Origin: Linanthus parryae
Lineage: Eukaryota; Streptophyta; Magnoliopsida; Ericales; Polemoniaceae
DNA length: 64,000 bases
Direction of reading: 5' to 3'
Assembly: GCA_023055425.1 (NCBI GenBank)
Contig: JALGPY010000004.1
Location: 63,325,718 to 63,389,717 of the forward strand
Positions within the stretch are counted from its first letter, which is position 1; every line of letters begins with the position of its first letter. Shown piece after piece: positions 33,853 through 45,240 of this stretch. The position numbers and the translations under genes are program-made. The notes beneath the pieces were generated by a model. The model searched no databases. It was not told the DNA's origin and was given only the letters and a program-made list of their open reading frames with translations.

Positions 33853-35615
33853 TTGCGAGTTTGCCGGAGAAAGTTGCAAACAAACTCAAGAACTGGAAGC
33901 AAGGGGGTCTCTTTACAGCAGGCAAAGAAATAATGATCAAAGCGGTTATCCATGCCATACTTGTTTACACTATGAATGCTTCAGTATTCCAAAACAGATG
34001 TGTGCAAAACTAGAAGCTATTACAAGCAAGTTCTGGTGGGAAAAGCAAGAGGGTCAAAAGGGAGGACACTAGATTCGTGGAAGAAGTTGAAGAAACCTAC
34101 GGGTGAAGGGGGGGTTAGGTTTTAGAGATCTGCAAAGTTTCAACAAAGCCCTCCTTGGAAAGCAGTTGTGGAGGATTATGTTCTCTAACTCCCTACTTTA
34201 CAGAAACTACAAGGCTAAGTATTTTCAGACTGGGTCTCCCATGGATATAGAAGCGAGAAGCACGGATTCCTATGCGTGGAAGAGCATCCTCGGCAGTAAG
34301 GAGATTATCAAGAGAGGACTTCGGTGGCAAGTAGGAACAGGTGAATCAATCAGCATCAGCTCGGACCCATGGATTCATAGACCCTACTCCATTGGTCCTG
34401 CAGTTCCTATCCGCGGGTGTCAAGATCGAAGAGTCAGTGACTTTATTTCGGAGGATAGAACATGGAACAAAGAGAAGTTCGAACAAAGCTTTCCCATCTT
34501 TGATGTTGGAGAGATAGAGAATATCCCAATTCCAGTCCAGCCGAGAGTGGATAGATTAATTTGGCATCACACGGAGGACGGAGTTTACTCGGTGAAATCG
34601 GGCTACAAAGAAGCGTGTAAGGTAGCAGAAGATCAAGAAGATTCAGGGGTGGATCTGCTAGTGATACGAGCAAATGGTTGGATAAACTCTGGAAGATAAA
34701 GTTGCCGAAACGTTTCCTATACCCAGTGTGGAGAGTCGGATTGAATTCTCTAGCCACGGGCAGCAAACTTTTGAACATTGGGGTAAACACAAATGGGCTA
34801 TGTCCGCTCTGTGGCAAGGAAGTGGAGGATACAACCCATCAATTTATGAAGTGCAACATGGTCAAGGAAATTTGGAGCAATGTCTTGGGAAGTGATTTTA
34901 TCAATCGCAGACATGGAAGTTTTGAGGTTTGGCTTCCTTCCGTCATTTTGGGGCTGCAAGGAAACGATATCAAAAGCTTCTGTGTTGCCATCTGGGCAAT
35001 CTGGAAGGAGAGAAACTACAGGGTTTTCCAACACAAGGAAGCCACCTGCAGTCAGATTGTTGAGAGAATCAAAGCCCTTTTGGGTGAAATCTCTCAATTA
35101 TCAAAGGTATGTTCGGTAAGAGCCACGCCAGGGGAGGCGGAGGTGCTGTGATTAGGGTCCACGACGGCAAATTCCTCGCCGGACTGAGCACTTCTCTTCT
35201 ATCAGTGAAGTCGGCCAAGGAAGTGGAAGCAGCAGCCATTCTGATAGGTCTTCGATTGGCGTGGAATCAAGGTTTCTGAAGAATTCATGTTGAGCTTGAC
35301 TCCAAAACTGTAGTAGATCTGTTGAGGAAGGGGCTCGTAGGCCGACTTGAAGACCGGTCGGAAACAGCAGTTCTCGTTGAAGAAGCGGTTCAGATCTTAA
35401 GAAACCTTGTGGGTGTCAAGATCAAACACATGGGAAGAAGGGCAACATAGTAGCTGATATGTCCGCCAAACAAGGTCTCCAGGTGGCAAATTCTTATGTT
35501 TGGCTGCATAGTGAACCTATTTGGGTAGTACAATTTATTGCAAAATGATGTAATCGGGCTTTCAAGCAAACTTGATGATCATCAGTAATCGAAATTGTCT
35601 TTTCCTAAAAAAAAT
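33853..35615 (+). mobile_element. 5'-truncated L1-type LINE (A), in duplication copy A
   Basis: A retrotransposed fragment with a 17-bp target duplication, ATATAAAYTGGAAGTTT, at 33836-33852 and 35616-35632 (16 of 17 identical), and an A-rich 3' end (TTTTCCTAAAAAAAAT). Frames across it give the end of reverse transcriptase (KLKNWKQGGLFTAGKEIMIK), then GGLGFRDLQSFNKALLGKQL, the zinc-binding zf-RVT segment (LCPLCGKEVEDTTHQFMKC) and an RNase H-like domain (ELDSKTVVDLL). Stops and frameshifts are present, so it is dead. The 5' end, with endonuclease and most of RT, is missing, as usual for target-primed insertion. Confidence 0.92.
34103..35151 (+). pseudogene. LINE A open fragments: RT tail, zf-RVT and start of RNase H
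   Basis: Two overlapping open stretches (34103-34699 and 34678-35151) in different frames encode the post-RT region of an L1-type plant LINE. The first carries WKSILGSKEIIKRGLRWQVG and DGVYSVKSGYK; the second carries the Cys/His zf-RVT motif CPLCGKEVEDTTHQFMKC and VAIWAIWKERNYRVF. A frameshift near 34690 separates them. RNase H continues, broken, to about 35520. Confidence 0.85.
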
Positions 35616-35632
35616 ATATAAACTGGAAGTTT

Positions 35633-35813
35633 AAAGTTTACCAACATATTTATCAAATTACATGAAAGGAATCTATACAATAAGATAGGGGGTGTGCGTC
35701 CTGTCCCTTTCAAAAGACATTTTTTTGAGACATTTTAAGGAGACATTTTAAATCGTCGGACTTGATTATTGGGTAAGTACACAATTTCACCCATCGGATT
35801 AGATGAATTTGTT
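35633..35813. repeat. Tandem segmental duplication, copy A (right part)
   Basis: Continuation of copy A after the LINE, from AAAGTTTACCAAC to CATCGGATTAGATGAATT. It matches 41005-41177 in copy B. It ends exactly where the truncated LTR starts. Confidence 0.85.
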
Positions 35814-36618
35814 GGAATTGTGCCCTAGAGGCAATCAATTAACTGTGACATTTATGGATTTACGATTCATTATGTTATCGATATAGAGATATGCTAACAT
35901 GAATGAAGTCCTTAGAATATAATTGTTATATTCTTAAATATCCCTAGTCAATTATAATGATTAATAGGACAATCATCTATAGACTAGTATGGGGTTGGAT
36001 TGATATGGAGATATCATGATCCAACACATGGGTATGCATTAGGAGTAATGGCATACTGGATTGACCCATCTCCGAGAAGGCTACATACATGTTATGTTAA
36101 GTCACAAGCGCTTCTCGCGGTGCAACGGTATTGTCATCCTTAGACTTGAAGTCACTAGATATTCTAGTTGTGGATTATTGTGATCTTGGTAGCGTTAAAC
36201 GCTACACCGTAACTGGGTAGTTATAAAGGCGTGTACTGGATACAATAAGAAGCAAGCTTAGAGATCGTAGTGGACGTAGATAGAATTTGTCCCTCCCACA
36301 TAACGGGAGTAAATATCCTAGGCCACTCGAGGGATAGTGCTTATAAAATGTCTGGCCAGACTCAAATAAATCAATATGGGATATTGATGTTATTTGAACG
36401 AATAAGGCTATTCCCAGGATCGAGAAACTATGGATTGGATATACGAGTGTGACTTGTATGTCTCGTGTCCAATCCGGATATTGGGACAAAGGGATGAGAC
36501 AATTACTTGCACAAGGTTTGTCATGATGACTATTCTATTTGTTGGCTAGAATGGATGTCTTGCTAGAGGCCGCTCCATATTAGTAAATAGTTACTACCAA
36601 CTAAATAGAATCTATGGG
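35814..36618 (+). mobile_element. Truncated LTR of a Copia-like family
   Basis: Begins TGTTGGAATTGTGCCCTAGA, the 5' end of an LTR. It aligns through most of its 805 bp with the minus-strand solo LTR at 38170-39351 (shared phrases GAGATCGTAGTGG, CCACTCGAGGGATRGTGCTTA, GTCTGGCCAGACTCA). It stops at 36618, immediately before duplication copy B, and lacks the last third containing the TATA box and the 3' CA end. The abrupt end coincides with the duplication joint. Confidence 0.85.
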
Positions 36619-37241
36619 CTTAGAGAGTTCTACATTAGACTAACTGATGCTGATGAGCAACACAAAGGGCTTTGATCGGCAATCCAATCCACAAGGACAG
36701 AAAGTCAATCATACATTGACGCACCAACTGTCTCTACATATACAAATAAGACCAATTTTTTGGTGGGAATTCCAGTCAAAACCCTAGGTCCTGACCAAAC
36801 CCAAATATCAAAACCCACCAGAATGCAAACCCTAATTGAGAAAAGGCACCTTACCCAGTAGAAGGAAAGGCGTCAATTGATGGAGGTACGAAGCTCCAGA
36901 GCGACGATCGGAGCTTATCCCAACGGCAGATGGAGTGTGGTTTGATTGGTTGGGAGACGATTGGAGTTGGGACTGGGGTTCGAAAAGGCGTCAGAAGAAG
37001 GCAAAGTCAGACGAAAAGACGAGTTTTTGCAGCGTAACTCGAGAAGAAGAGCAGCAATTTGGGGGTGGGAGAAGGGAAAACAGTCGTTTCTGTTTGAGGT
37101 GTACGGAGAGTCAAAATCTGGGGGAGTATTCCTTATGTTACTGTTCTCTTTTTCTTTTTCTTTTTCTTTTTTTTTTTCCTTTTTCACATAATAATAATAA
37201 TAATAATGTGTCTCAAAACATTTCAAAAAAAATGGGTCTCA

Positions 37242-37314
<73 letters not shown>

Positions 37315-37381
37315 TGGTTTTAATCGAACTCTTAAACACTGGACCGACATTGAACCAGTGCGACTTGAGGTTCAATTGGTA
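36619..37381. repeat. Tandem segmental duplication, copy B (left part), with second HAC1 leader
   Basis: Repeats 33045 onward from CTTAGAGAGTTCTAC, including the predicted HAC1 leader exon with its donor intact (GG|GTAAGGTG, exon end 36855) and a longer AAT microsatellite (37243-37311). The flank is interrupted at 37382 by a different LINE and resumes at 40907-41177. If transcribed on the minus strand it could provide a second start for HAC1. Confidence 0.9.
37190..37311. repeat. AAT microsatellite (duplication copy B)
   Basis: A short array at 37190-37207 and a long array of about 23 units at 37243-37311, separated by a 35-bp spacer unrelated to that of copy A. Confidence 0.93.
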
Positions 37382-37490
37382 ATGAAGTGTGTTTCTACTG
37401 CTACATATAGTCTCATTGTTAACGGGGGAAGTTCAGGGGATGATCCGCCTTAAAAGGTGACTGAGACAGGGATGCCCTCTATCGCCATAC

Positions 37491-38096
37491 TTGTTTTTAC
37501 TTGTCAGTGAGACCCTTTCACGCAGTCTTTCCCTAACAGTGCAGGAAGGAAAGATTTCTGGTCTTGCAGCTTTTCGAGGAGAACATATAGTCTCACATTT
37601 CTTTTTTGCAGATGACAGTCTCTTGTTCACTAAAGCGACTATGGAGAAGATTAATGCCCTAAAATCAATCCTCAGCGATTATGAACGAGCATCGGGTCAA
37701 AAGCTAAATTTGAAAAAATCTTATGTAGTGTTTTCAACCAATGTCAGCTCGGAAGACAGACAGACTTTGAGCCATCAACTTGGAGTGCCAACAACGGCGG
37801 ATCATGATACTTACCTAGGCCTACCCACGGTCATAGGAAGGAGGAGAACAGAGACGTTTAGCTACCTGCTAGATCGGGTCCGTAGAAAACTGATGGGATG
37901 GAAGGGTAAAGAGTTATCAGCAGCCGGCAAGGAGGTCTCGATCAAATCTGTAGAACGGGCAATTCTTAATTATTCTATGGGTTCTTTCCGACTTCCCCTT
38001 AAAATCTGCAAGGAAACGGAACGGACTGTCAGACAATTTTGGTGGGGCCACAATGAAGGCAAACGGAAGATTCACTGGCTGGCTTGGACAGACTGA
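37491..38096 (+). pseudogene. LINE B reverse-transcriptase fragment
   Basis: An open stretch of about 200 codons encoding the second half of an L1-type reverse transcriptase: catalytic FADDSLLF, KLNLKKSYVVFS, LPTVIGRRRTETFSYLLDRV, KLMGWKGKELSAAGKEV and WWGHNEGKRKIHWLAW. It starts after a frameshift downstream of GCPLSPYLF and ends in a stop at 38096, shortly before the solo LTR insertion. Confidence 0.88.
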
Positions 38097-38169
38097 AAGG
38101 GGAAAAAGAAGAAGGAGAACTGGGATTTAAGGATTTCCAAGACTTCAATATTGCCATGATAGCGAAACA

Positions 38170-39351
38170 TGTTGGGTTTTGATGCAGGAGCGGAATAAAA
38201 AAATTAATCCTGCTCAAATCCCGTTAAGGATCACACGACAAGCACTCATAACATGATAAGGGCATAGAAGATGTGTACCTTAGTTTGGGAGATCACGCAA
38301 AGAATAGTGTCTTGTGTTAGAGAAATAACAAGCTAGAGTTCCTTTATATAGTCATAACTCTTTATTAACTACATAAAGTCTCCAATACTAATCATGTCCT
38401 TACATGGATTAGCCCACTTGCAAATTAGTCCTACTAAGTTTGCTTGTGGTTGCGTTATGATCCTCTTATTAATTAGTCCTACTAATTAATACCTAAATCC
38501 AATTTAATCCATCCGGTGTGTGATCCCATATGTTTCTACTTAGTTGGTAGTAACTCATTACTAACATGGGCGGTGTCTAGCAACACATCCATGCAACCCA
38601 ACTAATAGAAATAAGTCAGTGATTCCGACAAACCTTGTGCCCAATGTTCATGTATTATGTTATCCATTTGTCTCCATATCCGGATTGGACACGAGACATA
38701 ATAGTCATACTCGTATATCCAATCCATAGTTCATCGCTCCTGGGAATATGCTTATGCTAGCAGATAACATCAATATCTCCATATTGATTTATCTGAGTCT
38801 GGCCAGACATTCTTATAAGCACCATCCCTCGAGTGGCCCATGGATATTTGCTCCCATTATGTGGGAGGGAAAAATCCTCTCTACGCCACTACGATCTCTA
38901 AGCTTGCTTCCTATCATGCCCGATAACTATCTTTATAGTTACCCGATTAAGGTGCAACGTTTGATAATATCAAAGCATGATATTCCACAATTAGAGTATC
39001 TAGTGACTTCAAGTCTAAGGAGTACAATATCATTAGCACTACGAGAAGCGATTGTGAGTTTGACATAATCTAATGTATCCTTCTCGTTGTGGGTCAATCC
39101 AGTATGCCATTACTCCTAATGCATACCCATGTGTTAGACTTGATATCTCCATATCAATCTACAAACATACTAGTCTATAGTTGATCGTCCTATTAATCAA
39201 TATAATGGACTAGAGATATTTAAGATAAACAACACATTATATCTAAGGACTTCATTATATTAAATATCACAATAAATAATAAATGAATGTTCTAGCCAAA
39301 ATATTTTTCATACTAAAAATATAGATTGCCTCTAGGGCACCTATTCCAACA
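38170..39351 (-). mobile_element. Solo LTR, Copia-like, inserted in LINE B
   Basis: 1182 bp from TGTTGGG (38170) to CCAACA (39351). It is flanked by a near-perfect 5-bp target duplication, AAACA (38165-38169) and AAACG (39352-39356). Removing it rejoins the LINE frame as A-K-Q-T-W-S-F-L, a typical LINE sequence. A TATA box TATATAAAGG on the minus strand (38351-38342) puts the sense strand as minus. No internal region remains, so it is the product of recombination between two LTRs. Confidence 0.92.
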
Positions 39352-39465
39352 AAACGAACATGGAGTTTCCTCATGAAGCCGGAAAGTATTGTTAGTCGAG
39401 TCTTTAAAGCAAAGTACTAACGCCATGGGTTTATACTTAATGTTCAACTTACTGTAAACAGTCAA

Positions 39466-40685
39466 GTGTCTTATGCTTTTAGAAGTATCCTTGCAGGCAC
39501 CACGCTTATCAAAAGGGGGCTATCATGGAAGGTGGGAGACAGCACTCGTATAAAAGCTTTTAAGGACAACTGGCTGCCTAGAATAGGCACTTTCAGAATA
39601 TTATCTGAAACTCCAATTGGTGAAGAAGACATGCTAGTGAAAAGTTTATTGACCCAGCTACTAATTCATGGGACGAGGACAAGTTTGAATTGTTCTTCCT
39701 CCCTTCGGATATTGCGGCAGTTCAATATATTCTTCTACCAATGAATCCCAACGATGATGAGCTTTATTGGACCCAAACAGATGATGGACTTTATTTTGTG
39801 TCGTCGGGGTATAAATTTCAGCGGGATTACACTACAGGATCACCTTCCTCGTCAACTGACCCTATTAATAAGGATTGGCTCAAGAAGATGTGGAGTTTAA
39901 AAATCCCGGAGAGAATAATATTTTGAGTGTGGCGATTGTGGAATTGCTCGCTTCCAGTAGCTACGAGAATCAGACAAAACGGTATAAATCTGCCGCTGGT
40001 ATGTAAATTGTGTGAGGAGGAGCTCGGAACAGAAGACCACCTATTTTTAAGATGCACGACGACTCAAATGTGCTGGAATCAAAATGAAAATATGGGTTTT
40101 GTGTGCCAATTTACAGGAGGGGTCAGAGATTTAATAGTCAAAGTGTTTTGCACAAATTAGTTGGAATTCGTGAATGTTTCATAGCCACTGTGTGGGCCAT
40201 ATGGAGGTGTCAGAATGAATTAGCCTTCAAATATGTAAGGAAAAACCCAAAGGAGACCTATAGTATAGGCAGTGCGCTCCTGGGCTCTACAAAGAGGTAA
40301 ATATGTTGGGTTTCTCAGTAGCGGCGAAGTGGACTGTTCCGGTGAGCGGCGTAGTCCAAGTAAACACGGACTCCTCATGGCAATCTACTGGTGTAGCCAC
40401 GGGTTGGGATGTGTGGTGAGAGATGAGGAAGGAGTGGTCTTAGTGGGCCGACATTGTAGACTTCACAAACTTTCCTCCCTCTTACTAGCAGAGCTTGTCG
40501 CACTAGAAGAGGGTTTGAAGCTAGCTAGTGAGTTGCATTTCAATCCGGTTGACGTACAGGTAGACTCCCTGGTCGCGGTTAATCTCCTGAGGGATGGGGC
40601 TGATGTTAAGTTGAAGGTTCAAGATGCACTGGCTAATTTGAGACAAACAGTGAAGAATTTTTTTTTTGAGAAATACAAACAGTGA
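39466..40685 (+). pseudogene. LINE B zf-RVT and RNase H-like remnants
   Basis: Broken frames: 39466-39744 (SYAFRSILAGTTLIKRGLSW, VGDSTRIKAFKDNWLP), 39690-40160 with zf-RVT residues (CKLCEEELGTEDHLFLRC), 40103-40300 (FIATVWAIWRCQNELAF) and 40272-40685 with the RNase H-like core (GLGCVVRDEEGVVLVG, AELVALEEGLKLA, VQVDSLVAVNLL). At least three frameshifts and several stops. Confidence 0.82.
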
Positions 40686-40906
40686 AGAATTGCCAGAATA
40701 TTTCTCGCTCTTTTGAAAATATCACTTATTCCTGGGTAGGAATAAGCGAAAATGAGCTAGCTCATACCTTTGATAGAACATGATTAGTTCAAGACGATAT
40801 TTCGTACTACTCACAAATCCCTGAGTGGGCAACAGATGTATCCAATCTAATGTCATGGGATTAGCTACCCCTTCGTAATGAAAAGACTATTTTCCTCAAA
40901 AAAAGT

Positions 40907-41177
40907 GTTCAATTGGTTGAACCTTACGCTTTTTTTATTACATAAAATTATGTATTTTTGTGTAAATATATCATAACATAATTGAAATATAAATCGAAAG
41001 TTTAAAATTTACCAATAAATTTATCAAATTACATGAAAGGAATCTATACAATAAGATAGGGGTGTGGGTCCTGCCCCTTTCAAAAGACATTTTTTGAAGA
41101 CATTTTAAGGAGACATTTTCAACCGTCGGACTTGATCATTGAGTAAGTACACAATTTCACCCATCGGATTAGATGAA
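40907..41177. repeat. Tandem segmental duplication, copy B (right part)
   Basis: Resumes after LINE B with GTTCAATTGGTTGAACC and runs to CGGATTAGATGAATT. It matches 33765-33852 plus 35633-35813 of copy A, showing the pre-insertion sequence at both LINE sites. Confidence 0.88.
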
Positions 41178-41213
41178 TTGCCCCCTCAAACAGAGACGGG
41201 TTCAGAGGAAAAA

Positions 41214-41399
41214 ATGGTGGCCTCCTCAAATAACCGTAGAAACACGATTCGTTCGAAGGGCGACTCCGGCAAACAACAGGAGAACAACGATTTGAAACGC
41301 GTCTCCAACAACCGCAGAGGCACGATTCCTTCAAACCTAGATTCGAACCGCGCCTCCAACGTTGCCGCATTTGCTCCCTCGCTGGATATTTTACACTCA
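41214..41399 (+). other. Possible orphan first exon (uncharacterised)
   Basis: ATG at 41214 opens 62 codons rich in Asn, Arg and Ser (NNRRNTIR, then NNRRGTIPSNLDSN), ending at a possible donor ACTCAG|GTACGT. The base and codon mix is more exon-like than its neighbourhood. No family recognised and no downstream exon found; retroelement-like sequence begins soon after, at about 41460. Could also be chance. Confidence 0.25.
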
Positions 41400-41439
41400 G
41401 GTACGTTGACATGGCTTTTCCGTGGGATTTTCTTCGTAG

Positions 41440-44400
41440 TCTTTGATCAGGCTTGTGGTTTCGCAATAGCTAATCATGATGTTGACACGATATCCGCAAG
41501 TGTACAGCTATCTCTCTAGTAATAATGTGATAATGAGGGTTGTCAAATCCCAGAGGAGTTGTCGTGAACTGATTAACATTATTAATTTTTTTTTTGCGGG
41601 CAAGCAGTTGAGAGAGTTTTTTAAACTAAAAAATTGAAAATACAAAGCAAATATTTAAATGTTGAGAATTAATATGGGAGAAACAACCAGGACACCTCGT
41701 TCGGGGGATTGCTAGGATTCTCTTGTTGACGACGTTCTACAATTTGTGAAATTCACGTTGCTAATCGAGCAATACTAACTCACCGAGTTACCAAGTGAGC
41801 ATTCTATGCCTAGGTTGGATTAAAACCAAGTTACCAAGTTCTAATTATCCCTAAACATGCATCAAAGTAGAATTCTACTCTAACGATCACAATTCTTGCT
41901 TTCACTAAGAATGAGTGATTGTTGTTTTTCTATTTTTAACAATTACCGAGTTACCAAATAATTGCAAATTAAGTTCTAGCTAACAAGACGTCTCCAATTA
42001 ACTAGATGCGATGAAGACCACAAAACACTCATAGCAAACGTAAAAACATCAATTAGGTTTATCAAAACATGAATCTCAAATCATATAACGCGTAATCAAC
42101 GTGAAAACCCTAACCCAAAACGCGGGTGCTGGTCTAAGAAGTTTAGCTACTCATACTCATGATCACAAAGACAAGAGTTTGTGTGATCATGAGCAAAAAC
42201 AAAGAAACGAAGGAGAAAAGAAATCGAACTAGGTTTCCCAAGCTCCACGATGTGCTCCAAACTCCAAGTTGATGTCCCGTCCTTCCAAACTGGCCAAAAT
42301 CACGTCCTATGACCTTTATATAGGTTTACAATTTTCTTTCTTTTAATCAAGAATATGCAATCTCCCTCTCATAAACTAAACATCATCAAGGTTTCACTAA
42401 TCCTTTTTGAAATTCACATACACGTAGCAAGAATTTGAAATAAAATTGTTTCTATGCAAAAGCTCACTAAGGCGCCCCGTTTCTTCCACCAATTAAAACC
42501 AAGAGACAAGCACGTCCTAAGTTTCATTGGGTCTAAATCATATCAAATTTCACTGTAGTTTTTATTCGTCGAATCATTTGAGATTTTCAAACCATCTCAG
42601 CCTTTATTGCGTTTGAGCAAATTATCCAGGTGAAGGGAGTCACAACTCCTGTGAAATAATGCTTGACTCTAGTTTTCCTCTCTAAGCTCTACTTGGATGA
42701 AATCTAAATTTTTCGTGTGACCGGAAGCACATTAGGTTGTTTCTCCTTGTAGCCCAATTTTTGTTTCTCTTTTTTTCAGATTTTCTCATTTTATTTTCTT
42801 TTCTCCTCTGTTTTTACAACCGTGCAGTAGAGCCAGAAAGCGTGGGCTTTTTTCAGTTAACTCAAGCGACCACCGTAAGGGATGGTGGTGTGCGCCCCTC
42901 AACTTCACTTATGCTGAGGCAACCGTTCCGCAAAAAACTAACTTGGCACGAAGGTCCACCCCGGATCCACAAGAGACCACATGTTTTCAATAAAACTCAA
43001 TCTAATTAGCATACTATAGAAAACTTAGGTACACTTTACATGTCATTCTTTCCGCAACTTCCATAAATCCCCGGGACATCCTGTCGTGAAACCTCTACAC
43101 TGAATATTTAAAGAATAAAATGTTTCCTACTACGACACTTTCTACTCAAATTGATTCATTCACTAAGCTCTCTTTAGTTTCAAGATCCTCTAATTGCCTT
43201 TATCTCACATTTTCAAATTTCTACTTTTTCTGGATTTCCTATTTTCTCATCTTTTTTTTCCGTATTTTTCATAGTATCCTAACTCTATATGCAAGACGTT
43301 GACACGAAAAACTTTGACGCTACACAACATAAATTTTTGGTGGGTATACTCAATTGCTAAAAAGTGCAAACAGTATATAAAGACTATTCTACACAATACG
43401 ACAATATAAGTAAGAACATAACATAAACCACAACACTAACTCGCAATACAATCTAAACATCCTACATGTAACTGGCTATTTGGCTAAGATCAGATAAACC
43501 ACCCCCAAATTGAATGCTTCGTTGTCCTCAACGAATTTAGAGATCAAATATAGGACTCAACAATCACATGTGTAGGGACCGTAGATGAGATGGAGCACGA
43601 CATATAAAAATTTTAACCCAAATTATAACAAAATGACAAGAGATACTCACAACCTACTCAAGGGAGGGGACGAAATTTGCGCCAAGCAATCCCAAGCCAT
43701 AGCGTGGCACCACTATGTTTCCAACGGTCAATGTATACTTGCACACCGGGGTCGATTTCCTTCCTCTTATAGAATCTGTGTATGGAGAATTACTGACATA
43801 CCAATGCAAGTCCATGTAAAGGTCATGTGTGCCATGACACGCCGGGGGCGATTCTCCTTCACCTGCTCAAATATGTCACTTGGAAACCATCATAGTCCCT
43901 CTCTCTCTCATTTTTCCAAATAAATAAATAAAATACCAGACAACTGTATTTAAAATGCACTCCCTAAATTAACGCAATAAATAGTTTGGGTAACCTCCTT
44001 ACAAGTGCCTTTTAATTTAAGGTCTACCACCTGACCCAGTTACCTCAAAATATGTTAAGGAGATTTTTCTCTCCACTTCTTCTTATTTCACCACCGCTTC
44101 TCTCTTTGGCTCTTCTCAAGTGAGCGTGCATGATACGCATATGGCAAGAAGATGTTGTAGAAGACGGCCTTAAGGAATTTCTTCTTCTTGTGCTTCCACT
44201 CCTTGATCACCGGTCTTCTTGAAAATTCATTCACCACATCATGACCCCTTGTACCTTTCTTCTTCTTCTTCTTCTTCTTCTTCTTCTTCTTCTTCTTCTT
44301 CTTCTTCTTCTTCTTCTTCTTCCAATTCTTCAAAATCAATATCATCGAGGACCGCTTATGTGGAAATAGAATCCCAAGTGGAACAGCAATGGCAAGGAGA

Positions 44401-45240
44401 ATCGTCTTGACTACTTCCCTTCCTAGTGTTTGTCTTGAAATCACATGTGGAAATTCATGAAACGCATAAAATTGAGATCTTTTTCATCTCCGTGCAATAA
44501 TTCCCGAGACTCATGGCATGCTTCATCTAGGCACAAATCCTCAACGAGTGGAAATATCACATACTCGAACACGTATGAGCTTGTTCTTCAACAAAAACAT
44601 CATCAATATCATCTGGCCATAATCTCGCGATGTCAACACTCTCTCATTCATGGCATGACTCAGGAATTATGCGAGGTACAAGTTGTATATGCATCAAAAC
44701 CTCATCCCAATATGAGTTTGAATATGAGCCTGAAGCGGCCCAAGGATCTAGCACTTGACGTGACACAATATTATAGATCGATGGTGGTTCTTCGTCTTTC
44801 TCTTCGCACTCCCCAATTAAGTCAGGAATGATGCAGCTGGACCCATTGTCAATATCAGCATATGCTCACTCACTCGAAATATCTGCCAATTGTTGCTCCT
44901 GAAGCTGGACAGTTTCCTCAGCCTTATTGATCCTCTCATTGATTCTGTCTAAATTAGCTAAAATGAGCTCCAATATTGATACAATATGTTCATATTCTTA
45001 ATTTCAAGGAGGAGGGGTGTACATATCTCCATAAAAGTATGCAAGTAGCCTGGAGATTGCCCATAATAATTCTGCCACACATGATCACCAATATGCGTGC
45101 ACAATCATTCGCTATGAACCATGTGAGATTAAAAATTAAATAAACAAATACGAAAAATAAAATTCCATAAAGCAAATAATTTTAATCAATTCAACCTAAG
45201 TCCCCGGAAACGGCACCAGATGTTCATGGGTTAGGGCTTC
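41440..45240 (-). mobile_element. Degenerate Gypsy-like retroelement region (limits uncertain)
   Basis: Two phrases common at junctions in plant Gypsy elements lie at the edges: TATCCGCAAGTGTAC near 41492 and, on the minus strand near 45200-45217, GGTGCCGTTTCCGGGGACTT. The interior has plant-retroelement-style noncoding text with repeated CCAAGTTACCAAGT phrases (41790-41850) and no intact gag or pol frame. The long Lys-rich minus frame near 44260 is only a translated TTC microsatellite. Boundaries and strand are inference. Confidence 0.4.
44257..44322. repeat. TTC microsatellite
   Basis: About 22 TTC units. It produces a poly-Lys or poly-Ser artefact frame on either strand. Confidence 0.95.

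Larger units (their letters stand above)
37382..40906 (+). mobile_element. L1-type LINE (B), split by a solo LTR
   Basis: A 5'-truncated LINE with an 11-bp target duplication GTTCAATTGGT (37371-37381 and 40907-40917) and an A-rich end (TTTTCCTCAAAAAAAG). Frames give the RT motifs GCPLSPYLF, FFADDSLLF (the catalytic FADD box is kept), KLNLKKS and YLGLPTVIGRRR. After the solo LTR come TWSFLMKPESIVSRVFKAKY, zf-RVT pieces and an RNase H-like region (RDEEGVVLVGRHCR, LLAELVALEEGLKLA). Stops and frameshifts make it non-functional. Its own length without the LTR is about 2.3 kb. A short internal direct repeat ACAAACAGTGAAGAATT lies at about 40645-40690. Confidence 0.92.

Noticed and set aside
44088..44444. 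Minus-strand frame with a long Lys run
   Set aside because: The Lys run is the translation of the TTC microsatellite. Flanking residues show no recognisable domain.
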